A stretch of DNA of 64,000 bases, from contig JABSOW010000003.1 in assembly GCA_013215465.1 (NCBI GenBank), positions 186,001-250,000 of the forward strand, given 5' to 3'. Positions 1 to 8,767 of the stretch are shown piece by piece; positions within the stretch are counted from its first letter, which is position 1; each line of letters starts with the position of its first letter. The DNA is from Colwellia sp. (GTDB lineage Bacteria; Pseudomonadota; Gammaproteobacteria; Enterobacterales; Alteromonadaceae). The notes beneath the pieces are model-generated. The model worked only from the letters and a program-made list of their open reading frames with translations, was not told the DNA's origin and did no database searches. The position numbers were made by a program, and so were the translations under genes.

Positions 1-1340
1 GCCATATCGGTAGCACCAGCTTCTACAGCTTCAATAATGTCGCCTTTAGTGACGTTTAAGCATGAACAAAGCTGAGCAGAATCAGGTAAGGCATCAACAC
101 CAATACCGCTAGAACTACCATCAATACTTGGTAGAATTAATCCTTCAGGCTCAGCAGGAAGCTCTATTTTATTAAGCATGAATTGTAATAATGAGCCATA
201 TTCTGCGGCGTCACCAATAAGTACCGCACCAAGTAAATACTTGTCGTCTTCACTAACAACTATTTTCTTATATACTTCTTCACGATCATTTACGTAAGTG
301 TAACTACGTGAATTTGGCGTATTACCATGGGCATCACCAATAGAAGCAACGTCTACACCCATCAGTTTTAATTTGGTACTCATATCGGCACCAGCGAACT
401 CACTAGTACCAGTACCGGTTAAATGATCAACAGCAGCATGTGCCATGGCATTACCTGGTGCAATAAGACCAAAGATTTTATTGTTCCAAAGGGCAACTTC
501 ACCAATGGCATAAATATCTTTATCGGAAGTCAGGGTATTATTATTGATGACAATGCCACCACGTTCACCCATTTGTAAATCAGAGCTATGGCCTAATTCA
601 TCACGAGGACGGATACCAGCAGAAAATACAATGATGTCAGTTTCTAGTTCACTACCGTCAGCAAAGCTCATTTTATGAACGGCCTCATTGCCATCACCAA
701 TGTTTTGAGTATTCTTGTTGGTATGAACACTTACGCCTAAGTCTTGAATTTTTTTACTCAACATAGCGCCGCCGCCACCGTCAATCTGTACCGCCATTAA
801 ACGAGGAGCAAATTCAACCACATGAGTTTTTAAGCCTAAATCCATCACCGCTTTTGCCGCTTCTAAACCCAGCAGACCTCCGCCAATAACAGTACCTACT
901 TTAGCTGTTTTAGCTGCTTCAGTAATTTTTTCTAAGTCTTCAATCGTACGATAAACAAAAATGTTATCACGCTCGTGGCCAGGAACAGGAGGAACGAAAG
1001 GGAATGACCCAGTAGCTAGAATAATTTTATCGTAACTAACTTCAAGACCTGATTCAGAATGTACAACCTTGTTTTCGCGATCAATTTTGGTCGCTTTATT
1101 ACCAATGTGCAAAGTGAAGTTATTCTTACCATAAAAGTTATCGTGAACCATGTTGATATCATCAACTGACTGGGTTTTAAACCATGCAGTTAAATGTACT
1201 CTATCGTAAGCAGGAAGAGGCTCTTCACCAAACACAGTAACTTGGTAGTGATCAGCTTTACCAGAATCAACCAAATACTCTAAAAAATTATGGCCAACAG
1301 GACCATTACCAATAACTACTAGTTTTATTTTCTTGCTCAT
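1..1340 (-). CDS. nirB: Nitrite reductase [NAD(P)H] large subunit, 5' part (cut by window edge)
   Basis: This is the N-terminal ~446 residues of the siroheme nitrite reductase large subunit, which reduces nitrite to ammonium in the cytoplasm with NAD(P)H. The translation starts MSKKIKLVVIGNGPVGHNFL, an FAD-binding Rossmann motif. A second dinucleotide motif follows (GTVIGGGLLGLEAAK), and the FAD-domain segment AIGEVALW is present. Near the window edge comes the Bfd-like [2Fe-2S] start CSCLNVTKGDIIEAV. The siroheme/4Fe-4S half lies outside the window. The ATG at 1338-1340 is preceded on the minus strand by a purine-rich tract (GGTAGAGAGAG) that serves as ribosome binding site. A leader of more than 150 nt contains a hairpin (see 1490-1524). 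Identity is clear; assimilatory or dissimilatory use cannot be decided here. Confidence 0.93.
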   Translation of the reverse strand, partial: MSKKIKLVVIGNGPVGHNFLEYLVDSGKADHYQVTVFGEEPLPAYDRVHLTAWFKTQSVDDINMVHDNFYGKNNFTLHIGNKATKIDRENKVVHSESGLEVSYDKIILATGSFPFVPPVPGHERDNIFVYRTIEDLEKITEAAKTAKVGTVIGGGLLGLEAAKAVMDLGLKTHVVEFAPRLMAVQIDGGGGAMLSKKIQDLGVSVHTNKNTQNIGDGNEAVHKMSFADGSELETDIIVFSAGIRPRDELGHSSDLQMGERGGIVINNNTLTSDKDIYAIGEVALWNNKIFGLIAPGNAMAHAAVDHLTGTGTSEFAGADMSTKLKLMGVDVASIGDAHGNTPNSRSYTYVNDREEVYKKIVVSEDDKYLLGAVLIGDAAEYGSLLQFMLNKIELPAEPEGLILPSIDGSSSGIGVDALPDSAQLCSCLNVTKGDIIEAVEAGATDM

Positions 1341-1489
1341 CTCTCTCTACCGCAGGTTGCGTCATATTGCTGTTAGTACCGCAAATAACGTACCAAGGAA
1401 TAAAAAAACTTTTAATCACATGAATTTAATAGGGTTAATTTAAAAACAGTCATTTATTTACTTTTTTTTATGCTTGAGTTAAAGGCGAT

Positions 1490-1524
1490 AAAAAGAATAA
1501 TTGCACACTTGCTGTGCAATTATT
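1490..1524 (-). terminator. Leader hairpin upstream of nirB: probable attenuator or operator
   Basis: A perfect 12-bp inverted repeat (AATAATTGCACA, 5-nt loop GCAAG, TGTGCAATTATT) spans 1496-1524. On the minus strand it is followed by C and TTTTT. It lies between two divergent genes, so a minus-strand terminator here can only act on the nirB leader transcript, which suggests attenuation or antitermination. The arms TTGCACA/TGTGCAA could instead be a dimeric regulator's operator. The 5-nt loop does not fit the hexaloop expected for ANTAR (NasR/NasT) antiterminators. Confidence 0.5.
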
Positions 1525-1608
1525 TGATCAAAACTAATTTGACCTAAGTTAACAATAATAGATATCTGTTCTATAGTTAGTGAATATTAGGGAAAATTGT
1601 GATTATGA

Positions 1609-2220
1609 ATGTCTGAAGCCTCAACTAATTATTTTGTCTGCGTTGCAGAAATAGCAGCAAAGCTAGATCAAGCAACTCATATTGCGCAACAACTTTCATT
1701 AACGGCAAGTAATGCTAGAGCAGTAGCGCTACGAGCAGGAGAAAGAGCGGCTGGTTTTCGGCCGTTAACTGATTTTATTGATAGGTTAGCGGAGATAACT
1801 ATTTCATCATCTAAAAAAATCAACTTATTAGCATCGAGGTTGAGCCAAACATCAGCAGACAAGGTACGTGCCGATGATGCAATAGAGCATTTTCATGCTG
1901 TATATATAAAAGCAAAAAATTCCCCCTATATAAGTAGTTTAGATTCACAACTTATGCGCTGTGAATCAGTTCAAGAAGACTTAAATAGAAAATATCGTCG
2001 GCAAATAGATCAACTTAGTGATGAATTAGCGATGTTAAGCAATGAACTACGTAACGCTGTTATTTTAGCAACATTATCAAGAGTAGAAGCTTCGCAGGCT
2101 GGCTCTGAGTATCAAGAAGCCTTAATTAATGTCGCTGATAATGTTGAAGGTGCCGCGGGGAAAATAAAAGAACATATTAAGTACTCCCAACAAATGGTAT
2201 CCATATTGGAAGAGTATTAA
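1609..2220 (+). CDS. Soluble chemoreceptor-like (MCP signalling-tip) protein
   Basis: This 203-residue, all-helical protein has no membrane segment and no obvious sensor domain. Residues about 27-64 (QQLSLTASNARAVALRAGER, then AAGFRPLTDFIDRLAEI) match the receptor hairpin tip and return helix of methyl-accepting chemotaxis proteins (canonical NAAIEAARAGE-GRGFAVVA-EVR-LA). The match is degenerate: several CheA/CheW-contact residues differ. The rest is coiled coil. It starts 54 nt upstream of the ODP-like gene and is probably co-transcribed. In Treponema denticola an oxygen-binding diiron protein works with a soluble chemoreceptor, and this pair has the same arrangement. The function is inferred; signalling to CheA is uncertain because of the degenerate tip. 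Confidence 0.6.
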   Translation: MSEASTNYFVCVAEIAAKLDQATHIAQQLSLTASNARAVALRAGERAAGFRPLTDFIDRLAEITISSSKKINLLASRLSQTSADKVRADDAIEHFHAVYIKAKNSPYISSLDSQLMRCESVQEDLNRKYRRQIDQLSDELAMLSNELRNAVILATLSRVEASQAGSEYQEALINVADNVEGAAGKIKEHIKYSQQMVSILEEY

Positions 2221-2273
2221 CTTGCTTGGTATACAGAGAAAAACAGCAATAATAAAAAGATTAAGGATAAACA

Positions 2274-3017
2274 ATGAAAACCCATAAACTTTTTGATAAT
2301 GGCTCGCATACTTGGTTAATGTTTGGTCGTGATGAAGAAAAACCGGAACAAATAATTGATACTAATCAATATATTGTTATTACTAAAAATAATGCATTAT
2401 TAATGGATCCTGGTGGTATTGAGTTATTTTCAGCTATGTTATCGGCGGTGATAAAACAAGTGCCAGCGAACAAAATAACCCACCTATTCGCTTCCCACCA
2501 AGATCCTGATATTATTTCTTCTTTGGGCTTGTGGGATCAGGCTTTGCCTTCAGCCACCCTTCATTCACCTTGGCTTTGGGAAAGCTTTATTAGGCACTTT
2601 GGTATGCATAACATTCATTATGCCGCTATTCCTGATGAAGGAAATTCATTAAAACTTGATAGTGTTACTTTAGATTTTATTCCGGCACATTACTTACATT
2701 CTTCTGGTAATTTTAATGTTTATGACAGTAAAGCAAAAATTTTGATGTCTGGTGATATAGGGGCTGCGTTAGAAACTGTTGAAGCGCCATTATTTGTTGA
2801 AGATTTTGATGATCATATTGATAAAATGAAAATGTTTCATCAGCGCTGGATGCCGTCTAATAAAGCAAAGAATGACTGGGTACAACGAGTGCGAAAACTT
2901 GATATTGATATGATGTGCCCACAACACGGACGGATTTTTAAAGGTGATAATGTAAAACGATTTCTAGACTGGTTTGAAGCGTTAGAGGTTGGTTTGATTA
3001 ATAAAGGAAGCAATTAA
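2274..3017 (+). CDS. ODP-like diiron metallo-beta-lactamase-fold protein (putative O2/Fe sensor)
   Basis: This 247-residue protein has a metallo-beta-lactamase fold of the flavodiiron/ODP branch but no flavodoxin domain. Visible metal ligands are H75, D77 and D79 in SHQDPD, His139 or His142 in PAHYLHSSGNF, D161 in MSGDIG, and H218 in CPQHGRI. The usual HxHxDH (or HxExDH) motif ends in isoleucine here, so one His ligand is missing. This is a hallmark of oxygen-binding diiron proteins that bind O2 rather than reduce it. The ATG is well placed behind AAGGATAAACA. It follows the chemoreceptor-like gene at 1609, which supports a sensory role. An enzymatic hydrolase is the less likely alternative. 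Confidence 0.68.
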   Translation: MKTHKLFDNGSHTWLMFGRDEEKPEQIIDTNQYIVITKNNALLMDPGGIELFSAMLSAVIKQVPANKITHLFASHQDPDIISSLGLWDQALPSATLHSPWLWESFIRHFGMHNIHYAAIPDEGNSLKLDSVTLDFIPAHYLHSSGNFNVYDSKAKILMSGDIGAALETVEAPLFVEDFDDHIDKMKMFHQRWMPSNKAKNDWVQRVRKLDIDMMCPQHGRIFKGDNVKRFLDWFEALEVGLINKGSN

Positions 3018-3100
3018 TACTTTACTATCCCCTATTAAGCGAAATAAAACTTGGTTACAATGATATTTATAATAAATACGCTTAATTGAATGGATTTTCT

Positions 3101-4477
3101 ATGTCGCTCTCTGTTGTCATCCTTGCTGCGGGTAAAGGTACTCGCATGCGTTCTTCATTACCTAAAGTACTACATACTATTGCTGATAAACCGATGGTTT
3201 CTCATGTTATTGATAGCGCTCGCCAGTTAGGAGCGGTTAACATCTATGTTGTTTATGGTTTTGGTGGTGAAGTATTAAAAACGACACTTACCACAGAAAA
3301 CACCGGTGATGATCTTACTTTTATTGAGCAAATAGAACAACTAGGTACAGGCCACGCCGTTGACCAAGCATCGCCATTTTTAAACGATGATGAAGATGTT
3401 TTAGTGCTTTATGGTGATGTGCCATTGACTAAAGTATCTACATTAGAAAATTTACTGCAAGTTAAGCCTAAAAAAGGTATGTCGCTACTCACTGTTTATT
3501 TGAATAATCCTACCGGCTATGGTCGAATTGTCCGTACTAACGGACAAGTAGTTGGTATTGTAGAACAAAAAGATGCCAATCCAGAGCAGCTGTTAATCAA
3601 TGAAGCTAACACCGGTATTTTATTTGCCAATGGCGGTGATTTGAAGCGTTGGCTAAGTGATCTTTCTAATGATAACGCTCAAGGGGAATATTACCTCACC
3701 GATATTATCGCTAGTGCTCATAGTGAAGGAAAGATAATAGCCACTGCTCACCCTGAAACTGAAATTGAAGTAGAAGGCGCTAATAATCGCGTGCAATTAG
3801 CGGCACTTGAACGTGCTTATCAAGCACGTTTAGCTGAGCAGTTAATGATAGCCGGGGCAAGTTTACGCGACCCAACTCGTATTGATATTCGTGGCTCTTT
3901 GATTATCGGCAGTGAAGTGAGTATTGATATTAATTGTATTTTTGAAGGGTCGGTAACTTTAGCGAACAATGTAAAAATTGGTGCTAACTGTATTCTTAAA
4001 AATTGTTCGATTAGTGACAATGTTGAAATAAAGCCGAATAGTATTATTGAAGAGGCAAGTATTGGTGAAAATTGCTCTGTTGGCCCGTTTGCGCGCATTC
4101 GCCCAGGTAGTGTAATGAATAAAGATTCTCACGTGGGAAACTTTATTGAAATGAAAAAAACTACGCTTGGTGAGGGCAGCAAAGCAGGCCATTTAACTTA
4201 TTTAGGTGATGCTATCATCGGCAAAAATGTCAATATTGGTGCAGGTACTATTACCTGTAACTATGACGGCGTTAATAAGTCACAAACAATTATTAATGAT
4301 AATGCTTTTATTGGTTCAAATAGTTCATTAGTTGCGCCTGTCTCTATTGGCGATTCAGCAACGATCGGTGCCGGCTCTGTTATTGCTAAAAATGTTGAAA
4401 AAGGCGATCTAGCTGTTGGCCGTGGTAAACAGCGTAATATTAAAAAATGGCAGCGACCAGTAAAAAAACAAGGGTAA
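3101..4477 (+). CDS. glmU: Bifunctional GlmU (UDP-GlcNAc pyrophosphorylase / GlcN-1-P acetyltransferase)
   Basis: This cytoplasmic enzyme makes UDP-GlcNAc for peptidoglycan and LPS in two steps: acetylation of GlcN-1-P, then uridylylation. The N-terminal nucleotidyltransferase motif is [18 protein letters not shown]. The C-terminal half is a left-handed beta-helix of hexapeptide repeats with the acetyltransferase signature around [20 protein letters not shown]. The length of 458 residues equals the family norm (E. coli 456). I chose the ATG at 3101; an in-frame TTG at 3086 would add five residues that are not part of the family's N-terminus. It lies upstream of the DeoR-type regulator and glmS, grouping two amino-sugar steps. 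Confidence 0.97.
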   Translation: MSLSVVILAAGKGTRMRSSLPKVLHTIADKPMVSHVIDSARQLGAVNIYVVYGFGGEVLKTTLTTENTGDDLTFIEQIEQLGTGHAVDQASPFLNDDEDVLVLYGDVPLTKVSTLENLLQVKPKKGMSLLTVYLNNPTGYGRIVRTNGQVVGIVEQKDANPEQLLINEANTGILFANGGDLKRWLSDLSNDNAQGEYYLTDIIASAHSEGKIIATAHPETEIEVEGANNRVQLAALERAYQARLAEQLMIAGASLRDPTRIDIRGSLIIGSEVSIDINCIFEGSVTLANNVKIGANCILKNCSISDNVEIKPNSIIEEASIGENCSVGPFARIRPGSVMNKDSHVGNFIEMKKTTLGEGSKAGHLTYLGDAIIGKNVNIGAGTITCNYDGVNKSQTIINDNAFIGSNSSLVAPVSIGDSATIGAGSVIAKNVEKGDLAVGRGKQRNIKKWQRPVKKQG

Positions 4478-4765
4478 ATTAATTGTCTAAATACAGCTGA
4501 GCATAATTAATTAAATGAGATTATTTCTAATAAAAACCTGATTTAATCTTAAACTAAAATACGCTAAAAATTAACATTATAGTTATATTGCTACTAATAT
4601 TAACATAAGTAAAAATGTATTAAATTGTTTACACGCAGCAAATTTAAAAACACCAGAATATTTTAAATTATTGGTTAAGTAAGTTATAGGTTCATTGCTT
4701 TAACTTTCGTTTTGAAACATAATGACAATCAAAGTGAAAGCTAATCGAAGATTTATTTAAAAGTC

Positions 4766-5533
4766 ATGTCAAAGAGAAATACCCAACAACGCCGTCAACA
4801 CATCATTTCCGCTCTCAACCTAAGTGGTGAAGTAAGCGTAGATAGCTTAGCTAAGCAATTTGACATAAGTGAAGTAACTATCCGTAAAGATTTGGCCGCA
4901 TTAGAAAATAGCGGTTTATTACTAAGGCGTTATGGTGGTGCTATTGCGCTGCCATGTGAGATAACAGAGCCAAAATCTGAAAAGCTTTCAAAACAAAAGA
5001 AAATAATAGCCAAATATGCTGCTACTTTAGTTCGTGATCATAACAGAATTATTATTGATAGCGGCCAAACCACCTCGGCATTAGTAAGTGAATTAGAAAG
5101 TAAAAAGGGCTTAGTTGTGATGACCAATGCATTAAGCATAGCTAATGAAATTCATGCCCTTGAAAATGAACCTACCTTATTGATGACCGGAGGTACTTGG
5201 GATGCGAATTCAGAAGCTTTCCAAGGGCAGGTTGCCGAAAAAGTACTACGCTCGTATGACTTTGACCAGTTATTTATCGGTGCAGACGGTATTGATATTG
5301 AACGAGGCACTACTACTTTCAATGAACTTATTGGTTTAAGTCGAGTGATGGCGGAAGTGGCACGAGAAGTTATTGTTATGATTGAATCAGACAAAATAGC
5401 CAAAAAAATACCTAATTTAGAGCTAACTTGGCAACAAATACACACCCTCGTTACTGATGATGATTTAGAGCAGTCAGTAAGATCGCAGTTAATCGCTCAA
5501 GGCGTAAATCTAATATGTGCCAAAGCGGTTTAA
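4766..5533 (+). CDS. DeoR/GlpR-family transcriptional regulator, probable glmS regulator
   Basis: This 255-residue protein has an N-terminal winged helix-turn-helix of DeoR type at residues about 6-55 (VSVDSLAKQFDISEVTIRKD, then LRRYGGA). A C-terminal DeoR sugar-phosphate sensor domain follows, with the family motif IIIDSGQTTSAL and, later, FIGADGID. It lies directly upstream of glmS with a 22-nt gap and is probably co-transcribed. Control of glmS or of amino-sugar use by glucosamine-6-P or a related sugar phosphate is inferred from this position. The 288 bp between glmU and this gene are AT-rich and hold no other gene, so they probably contain its promoter and operator. Confidence 0.88.
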   Translation: MSKRNTQQRRQHIISALNLSGEVSVDSLAKQFDISEVTIRKDLAALENSGLLLRRYGGAIALPCEITEPKSEKLSKQKKIIAKYAATLVRDHNRIIIDSGQTTSALVSELESKKGLVVMTNALSIANEIHALENEPTLLMTGGTWDANSEAFQGQVAEKVLRSYDFDQLFIGADGIDIERGTTTFNELIGLSRVMAEVAREVIVMIESDKIAKKIPNLELTWQQIHTLVTDDDLEQSVRSQLIAQGVNLICAKAV

Positions 5534-5555
5534 ATAATAAAAAAGGATAGATAAT

Positions 5556-7388
5556 ATGTGTGGCATAGTTGGTGCGGTAGCACAGCGTGACGTAGCGGAA
5601 ATTTTGGTCGAAGGACTAAGGCGCTTAGAATATCGAGGTTATGACTCTGCAGGTATTGCAACAGTAGACCAAAACCACCAATTAGTTAGTGCTAAGCGGT
5701 TGGGTAAAGTACAAGCATTAGCCCAAGCTTTACAAGAAACACCATTAAATGGTGGTACCGGTATTGCTCACACTAGATGGGCTACTCATGGCGCTCCAAG
5801 CGAAGTAAATGCTCACCCTCATTTTTCAAATAATAATATCGCTGTGGTTCATAATGGTATTATTGAAAATCATCAACAATTACGTAATCAGCTACAAGGG
5901 TTAGGGTATGAGTTTACGTCTCAAACAGATACCGAAGTTATTGGCCATTTAGTTCATCATGAATTAAAAACTAGCGATAGTTTGTTAGCCGCTGTACAAA
6001 AAGTGGTAAAGCAATTAGAAGGTGCCTATGGCACTGTGGTCATGGATAGCACAGATAAAGATCGTATTATTGTAGCTCGCTCTGGCAGCCCTTTGGTTAT
6101 TGGCTATGGCTTAGGCGAAAATTTTATTGCCTCTGACATGATGGCTTTATTACCAGTAACACGAAAATTCGCCTTTTTAGAAGAAGGCGATGTCGCCGAA
6201 GTGACTCGTTTTGATGTTAATATTTTTGATGTTAATGGCAAACCGGTACAGCGCGAAGCAAAAGAAGTATCGGTAAGTCATGACAGCGGTAATAAAGGTG
6301 AGTATCGTCATTTTATGCTCAAAGAAACCTATGAGCAGCCCATTGCTATTCGCAATACCTTAGAGGGACGACTTGTCGCTAATCGCTTAGATATTAATAC
6401 CTTTGGCCTTGGTGCTGAGGATATCTTTAAAGACATAGAGCATGTACAAATAGTAGCCTGTGGCACTAGTTATCATTCAGGTATGGTGGCGCGTTATTGG
6501 TTAGAATCATTAGCTGGTGTGTCTTGTAATATTGAAATAGCCAGTGAGTTTAGATACCGAAAATCTCATGTGCCCAAAAATGCCTTGTTAGTCACTATTT
6601 CTCAATCAGGCGAAACCGCGGATACGTTAGCCGCATTGCGTTTAGCTAAAGAGCTAGGCTATAAAGCGAGTTTAACCATTTGTAATGTTGATGGCTCGTC
6701 GTTAGTGCGAGAGTCAGATTTATCTTTTATGACCAAAGCTGGCGTTGAGATAGGTGTTGCTTCAACGAAAGCTTTTACTACGCAGTTAGTAGGCTTAATG
6801 ATGATGACCTTAGCATTGGGTAAGACTCATGGTATGAGTGAGCAACTACAAACTGAAATAGCGCAAGCATTAATGACTTTACCGAGTAAACTTGAAGAAG
6901 TACTCGCATTAGCGGGTTCAATTGAAGAATTAGCGGAAGATTTTGCTGATAAACACCATGCACTATTTTTGGGTAGAGGCGACCAATATCCTATCGCTAT
7001 GGAAGGGGCCTTAAAGCTAAAAGAAATTTCATATATTCATGCCGAAGCCTATGCTGCCGGCGAATTGAAACATGGACCATTAGCATTAATTGACGCTGAA
7101 ATGCCGGTTATTGTCGTGGCGCCAAAAAATGATTTAATTGAAAAATTAAAATCAAACGTTGAGGAAGTGCGTGCGCGTGGCGGCTTGATGTATGTGTTTG
7201 CCGATTCAAATGCCAACTTTGCTAGCGATGACACCATGAAAGTCATTAATGTGCCCGTCTGTGATGAACTTATTGCACCCATTGTGTACACCATTCCTTT
7301 ACAGCTGCTTTCTTACTATGTTGCAATTATCAAAGGTACCGATGTTGATCAGCCGCGAAATTTAGCAAAATCAGTTACTGTGGAATGA
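5556..7388 (+). CDS. glmS: Glutamine--fructose-6-phosphate aminotransferase
   Basis: It converts fructose-6-P and glutamine to glucosamine-6-P, the first committed step to UDP-GlcNAc. The N-terminal class II glutamine amidotransferase domain starts [13 protein letters not shown], with Cys2 as nucleophile; the [11 protein letters not shown] motif follows. Two SIS isomerase domains come next (CGTSYHSGM, then SQSGETADT; later [20 protein letters not shown]). The C-terminus [13 protein letters not shown] is the family ending. The 610 residues match E. coli (609). A good ribosome binding site, AAAAAGGATAG, precedes the ATG. No glmS ribozyme is apparent in the short 22-nt upstream gap. Confidence 0.98.
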   Translation: MCGIVGAVAQRDVAEILVEGLRRLEYRGYDSAGIATVDQNHQLVSAKRLGKVQALAQALQETPLNGGTGIAHTRWATHGAPSEVNAHPHFSNNNIAVVHNGIIENHQQLRNQLQGLGYEFTSQTDTEVIGHLVHHELKTSDSLLAAVQKVVKQLEGAYGTVVMDSTDKDRIIVARSGSPLVIGYGLGENFIASDMMALLPVTRKFAFLEEGDVAEVTRFDVNIFDVNGKPVQREAKEVSVSHDSGNKGEYRHFMLKETYEQPIAIRNTLEGRLVANRLDINTFGLGAEDIFKDIEHVQIVACGTSYHSGMVARYWLESLAGVSCNIEIASEFRYRKSHVPKNALLVTISQSGETADTLAALRLAKELGYKASLTICNVDGSSLVRESDLSFMTKAGVEIGVASTKAFTTQLVGLMMMTLALGKTHGMSEQLQTEIAQALMTLPSKLEEVLALAGSIEELAEDFADKHHALFLGRGDQYPIAMEGALKLKEISYIHAEAYAAGELKHGPLALIDAEMPVIVVAPKNDLIEKLKSNVEEVRARGGLMYVFADSNANFASDDTMKVINVPVCDELIAPIVYTIPLQLLSYYVAIIKGTDVDQPRNLAKSVTVE

Positions 7389-7440
7389 TCTGACATCACT
7401 CGATAAATAGCTCTAAATGCTGAACATTAGTTATGTCAGA
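7389..7440 (+). terminator. Long-range inverted repeat after glmS
   Basis: TCTGACAT (7389-7396) and ATGTCAGA (7433-7440) form a perfect 8-bp inverted repeat with a 36-nt loop directly behind the glmS stop. No U-tract follows, so this may be an mRNA 3'-end structure rather than a classical terminator. A second stem (AGCGGTAGCAGGAA with TTCCTGTTACCGCT, one G/A difference) starts at once downstream. Confidence 0.35.
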
Positions 7441-7451
7441 GCGGTAGCAGG

Positions 7452-7516
7452 AACGTTATCACTTTCCTGTTACCGCTGCCAAGGGCTGGTTAAAAGGTTT
7501 ATCGGCCGCGTTAGTT
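7452..7516 (+). repeat. Dispersed repeat family C, partial copy 1
   Basis: This is a 65-bp stretch (AACGTTATCACTTTCCTG ... GGTTAAAAGGTTTATC). It aligns with longer copies at 43993-44125 (same strand) and 58571-58709 (opposite strand). Only the right half of the repeat is present here. It lies between glmS and the convergent thioesterase gene and has no coding potential of its own. Confidence 0.6.
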
Positions 7517-7522
7517 ACTCTA

Positions 7523-7942
7523 TTACTTTTGTGATCTACTAGCGGGTGGAATAGCGTAGGTGCCAACGGCATGCGCTACTGGCTCTAATAAGCCTTCTGA
7601 ATATATTGACACCTCTCCAATAACAAGTGACTTGCCTACTTTTATCAGTTTGCATTTGGCTATTATGTCTTTTTCAGCCGAAGGCTTTCGCAAAAAATTG
7701 ATGTTTAAACTGGTAGTAACAGCAAGCGCTACAAGGCCTATTTCATTCAATATGGCAACATACAAAGCAACATCCGCCATTTCCATTAACACTGGACCAG
7801 ACACTGTCCCACCAGGTCTTAAATGTTCATGGCTGATTGTCTTTCTTATCGTGGCAGACTTATCACCAACACTTTCAATAATAAAGTTCGCTTGAGGAAA
7901 CTCACTGTTGAGGAAACTAACCAGCTCTTCTTTCATAACCAT
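7523..7942 (-). CDS. PaaI-family hotdog-fold thioesterase
   Basis: This 139-residue single-domain hotdog protein probably hydrolyses an acyl-CoA thioester. The motif region HLRPGGTVSGPVLMEMADVA corresponds to the catalytic helix of PaaI/4HBT thioesterases: HxRPGG, then the Asp of the MEMAD segment. The substrate cannot be deduced. A GGAG ribosome binding site 5 nt upstream favours the first ATG (7942), with a second ATG two codons later. The gene converges with glmS and is monocistronic; a MITE lies in its upstream region. Confidence 0.85.
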   Translation of the reverse strand: MVMKEELVSFLNSEFPQANFIIESVGDKSATIRKTISHEHLRPGGTVSGPVLMEMADVALYVAILNEIGLVALAVTTSLNINFLRKPSAEKDIIAKCKLIKVGKSLVIGEVSIYSEGLLEPVAHAVGTYAIPPASRSQK

Positions 7943-7978
7943 AATATCTCCGCTCTAAAAAATTAATAGTACTAAGGA

Positions 7979-8156
7979 TATACCCATGTTACCTCAAGAT
8001 GCCGGATACAGCTGGAATTATAAACGTCTTTAGGTAAGGCATTGATTGAAAAGAATGGTTGTTCTCCTTGTCGAAATCAATAACGTAGCATAAAGCGTTT
8101 CTAAACCAGCCCGTTGGGGATGACTGAAACTCGTATCTTGAAGTATCATGGGTATA
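7979..8156. mobile_element. MITE family A (TATACCCATG), short copy
   Basis: This 178-bp element is bounded by near-identical terminal inverted repeats: TATACCCATGTTACCTCAAG at the left and, reverse-complemented, TATACCCATGATACTTCAAG at the right. Its interior matches the longer inverted copy at 61770-62037 (shared AATTATAAACGTCTTTAGG and TCGAAATCAATAACGT). It lacks about 90 bp of the long copy's centre, consistent with an internal deletion between short direct repeats (CTGA). No open reading frame fits, so it is non-autonomous. Confidence 0.8.
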
Positions 8157-8184
8157 ATTATCGATTAAATTTTGCTACTAGCCC

Positions 8185-8499
8185 CTAGTGATAGTTTACT
8201 TCTTGCTGATATTTAGGGTGTAATGACAGGTAATCACACCAGGTACTAAAACTGGCATGATTAAAACGTACATCCGTTGCGGTATACCATTTTGATGGCA
8301 GCCGAGCAGGTAAGCGAAAATAAATTTTATGGCCATCAATAGCAACATAACAAATTAATTTTTCTATTGTTTGGTTAGTAATTTGAATCTCAGCTAAATT
8401 TTTGGCATTACGATGATGCTTCACCAAAACTTTAGGCGCGGCATAAATCGCTGTATTTACAGCTAATAGCATAAAACAAATAAACATTTTAATTTTCAT
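8185..8499 (-). CDS. Small secreted protein of unknown function
   Basis: I do not recognise this family. From the ATG at 8499 the product has 104 residues with a clear Sec signal peptide (MKIKMFICFMLLAVNTAIYA, then APK), giving a mature periplasmic protein of about 84 residues. Two cysteines (in LICYVAI and STWCDYL) could form a disulfide bond. A longer reading frame starting 15 codons upstream would spoil the signal peptide, so I prefer the shorter form. It is a single gene facing the MITE at 7979-8156, with no obvious partner. Confidence 0.6.
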   Translation of the reverse strand: MKIKMFICFMLLAVNTAIYAAPKVLVKHHRNAKNLAEIQITNQTIEKLICYVAIDGHKIYFRLPARLPSKWYTATDVRFNHASFSTWCDYLSLHPKYQQEVNYH

Positions 8500-8627
8500 T
8501 GAGTAAGAATCACCATAATAAAGGCTAATAAACTGCAAAAACAATCAGTAAAGTTCAACAGTGCCTAATATTAATTTCAATTATTTTTCAGTTTAGCATT
8601 GAAAGCGAAAACAGGTGTCTCCATAAC

Positions 8628-8640
8628 TTATACCAATACG
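8628..8640. repeat. Solo end of MITE family B (TTATACCAATACG)
   Basis: The sequence TTATACCAATACG matches the terminal repeat of the complete element at 45737-45896 (ATACCAATAC). No opposite end is recognisable nearby, so this is either a relic or a chance match of about ten bases. It lies in the 268-bp gap between the small secreted protein and the SapC-family gene. Confidence 0.3.
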
Positions 8641-8767
8641 TAAAAAGCATGTAGTAATTAATATAGCCGCTCTTCAAGTAGAGTGAGTATATATTACATA
8701 ATTAAAAAAATGTGTCTTTACATTCAAATAAAATATGAATATAAGCACCAAAGAAAGAGAATAAATC

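Noticed and set aside
1521..1545. FNR box in the nirB/MCP-like divergent region
   Set aside because: TTTGATCAAA is palindromic but lacks the 4-bp spacer of TTGAT-N4-ATCAA.
4125..4145. CACGTG core in glmU resembling parS
   Set aside because: The arms outside CACGTG do not match the 16-bp parS palindrome, unlike the two exact sites in recF.
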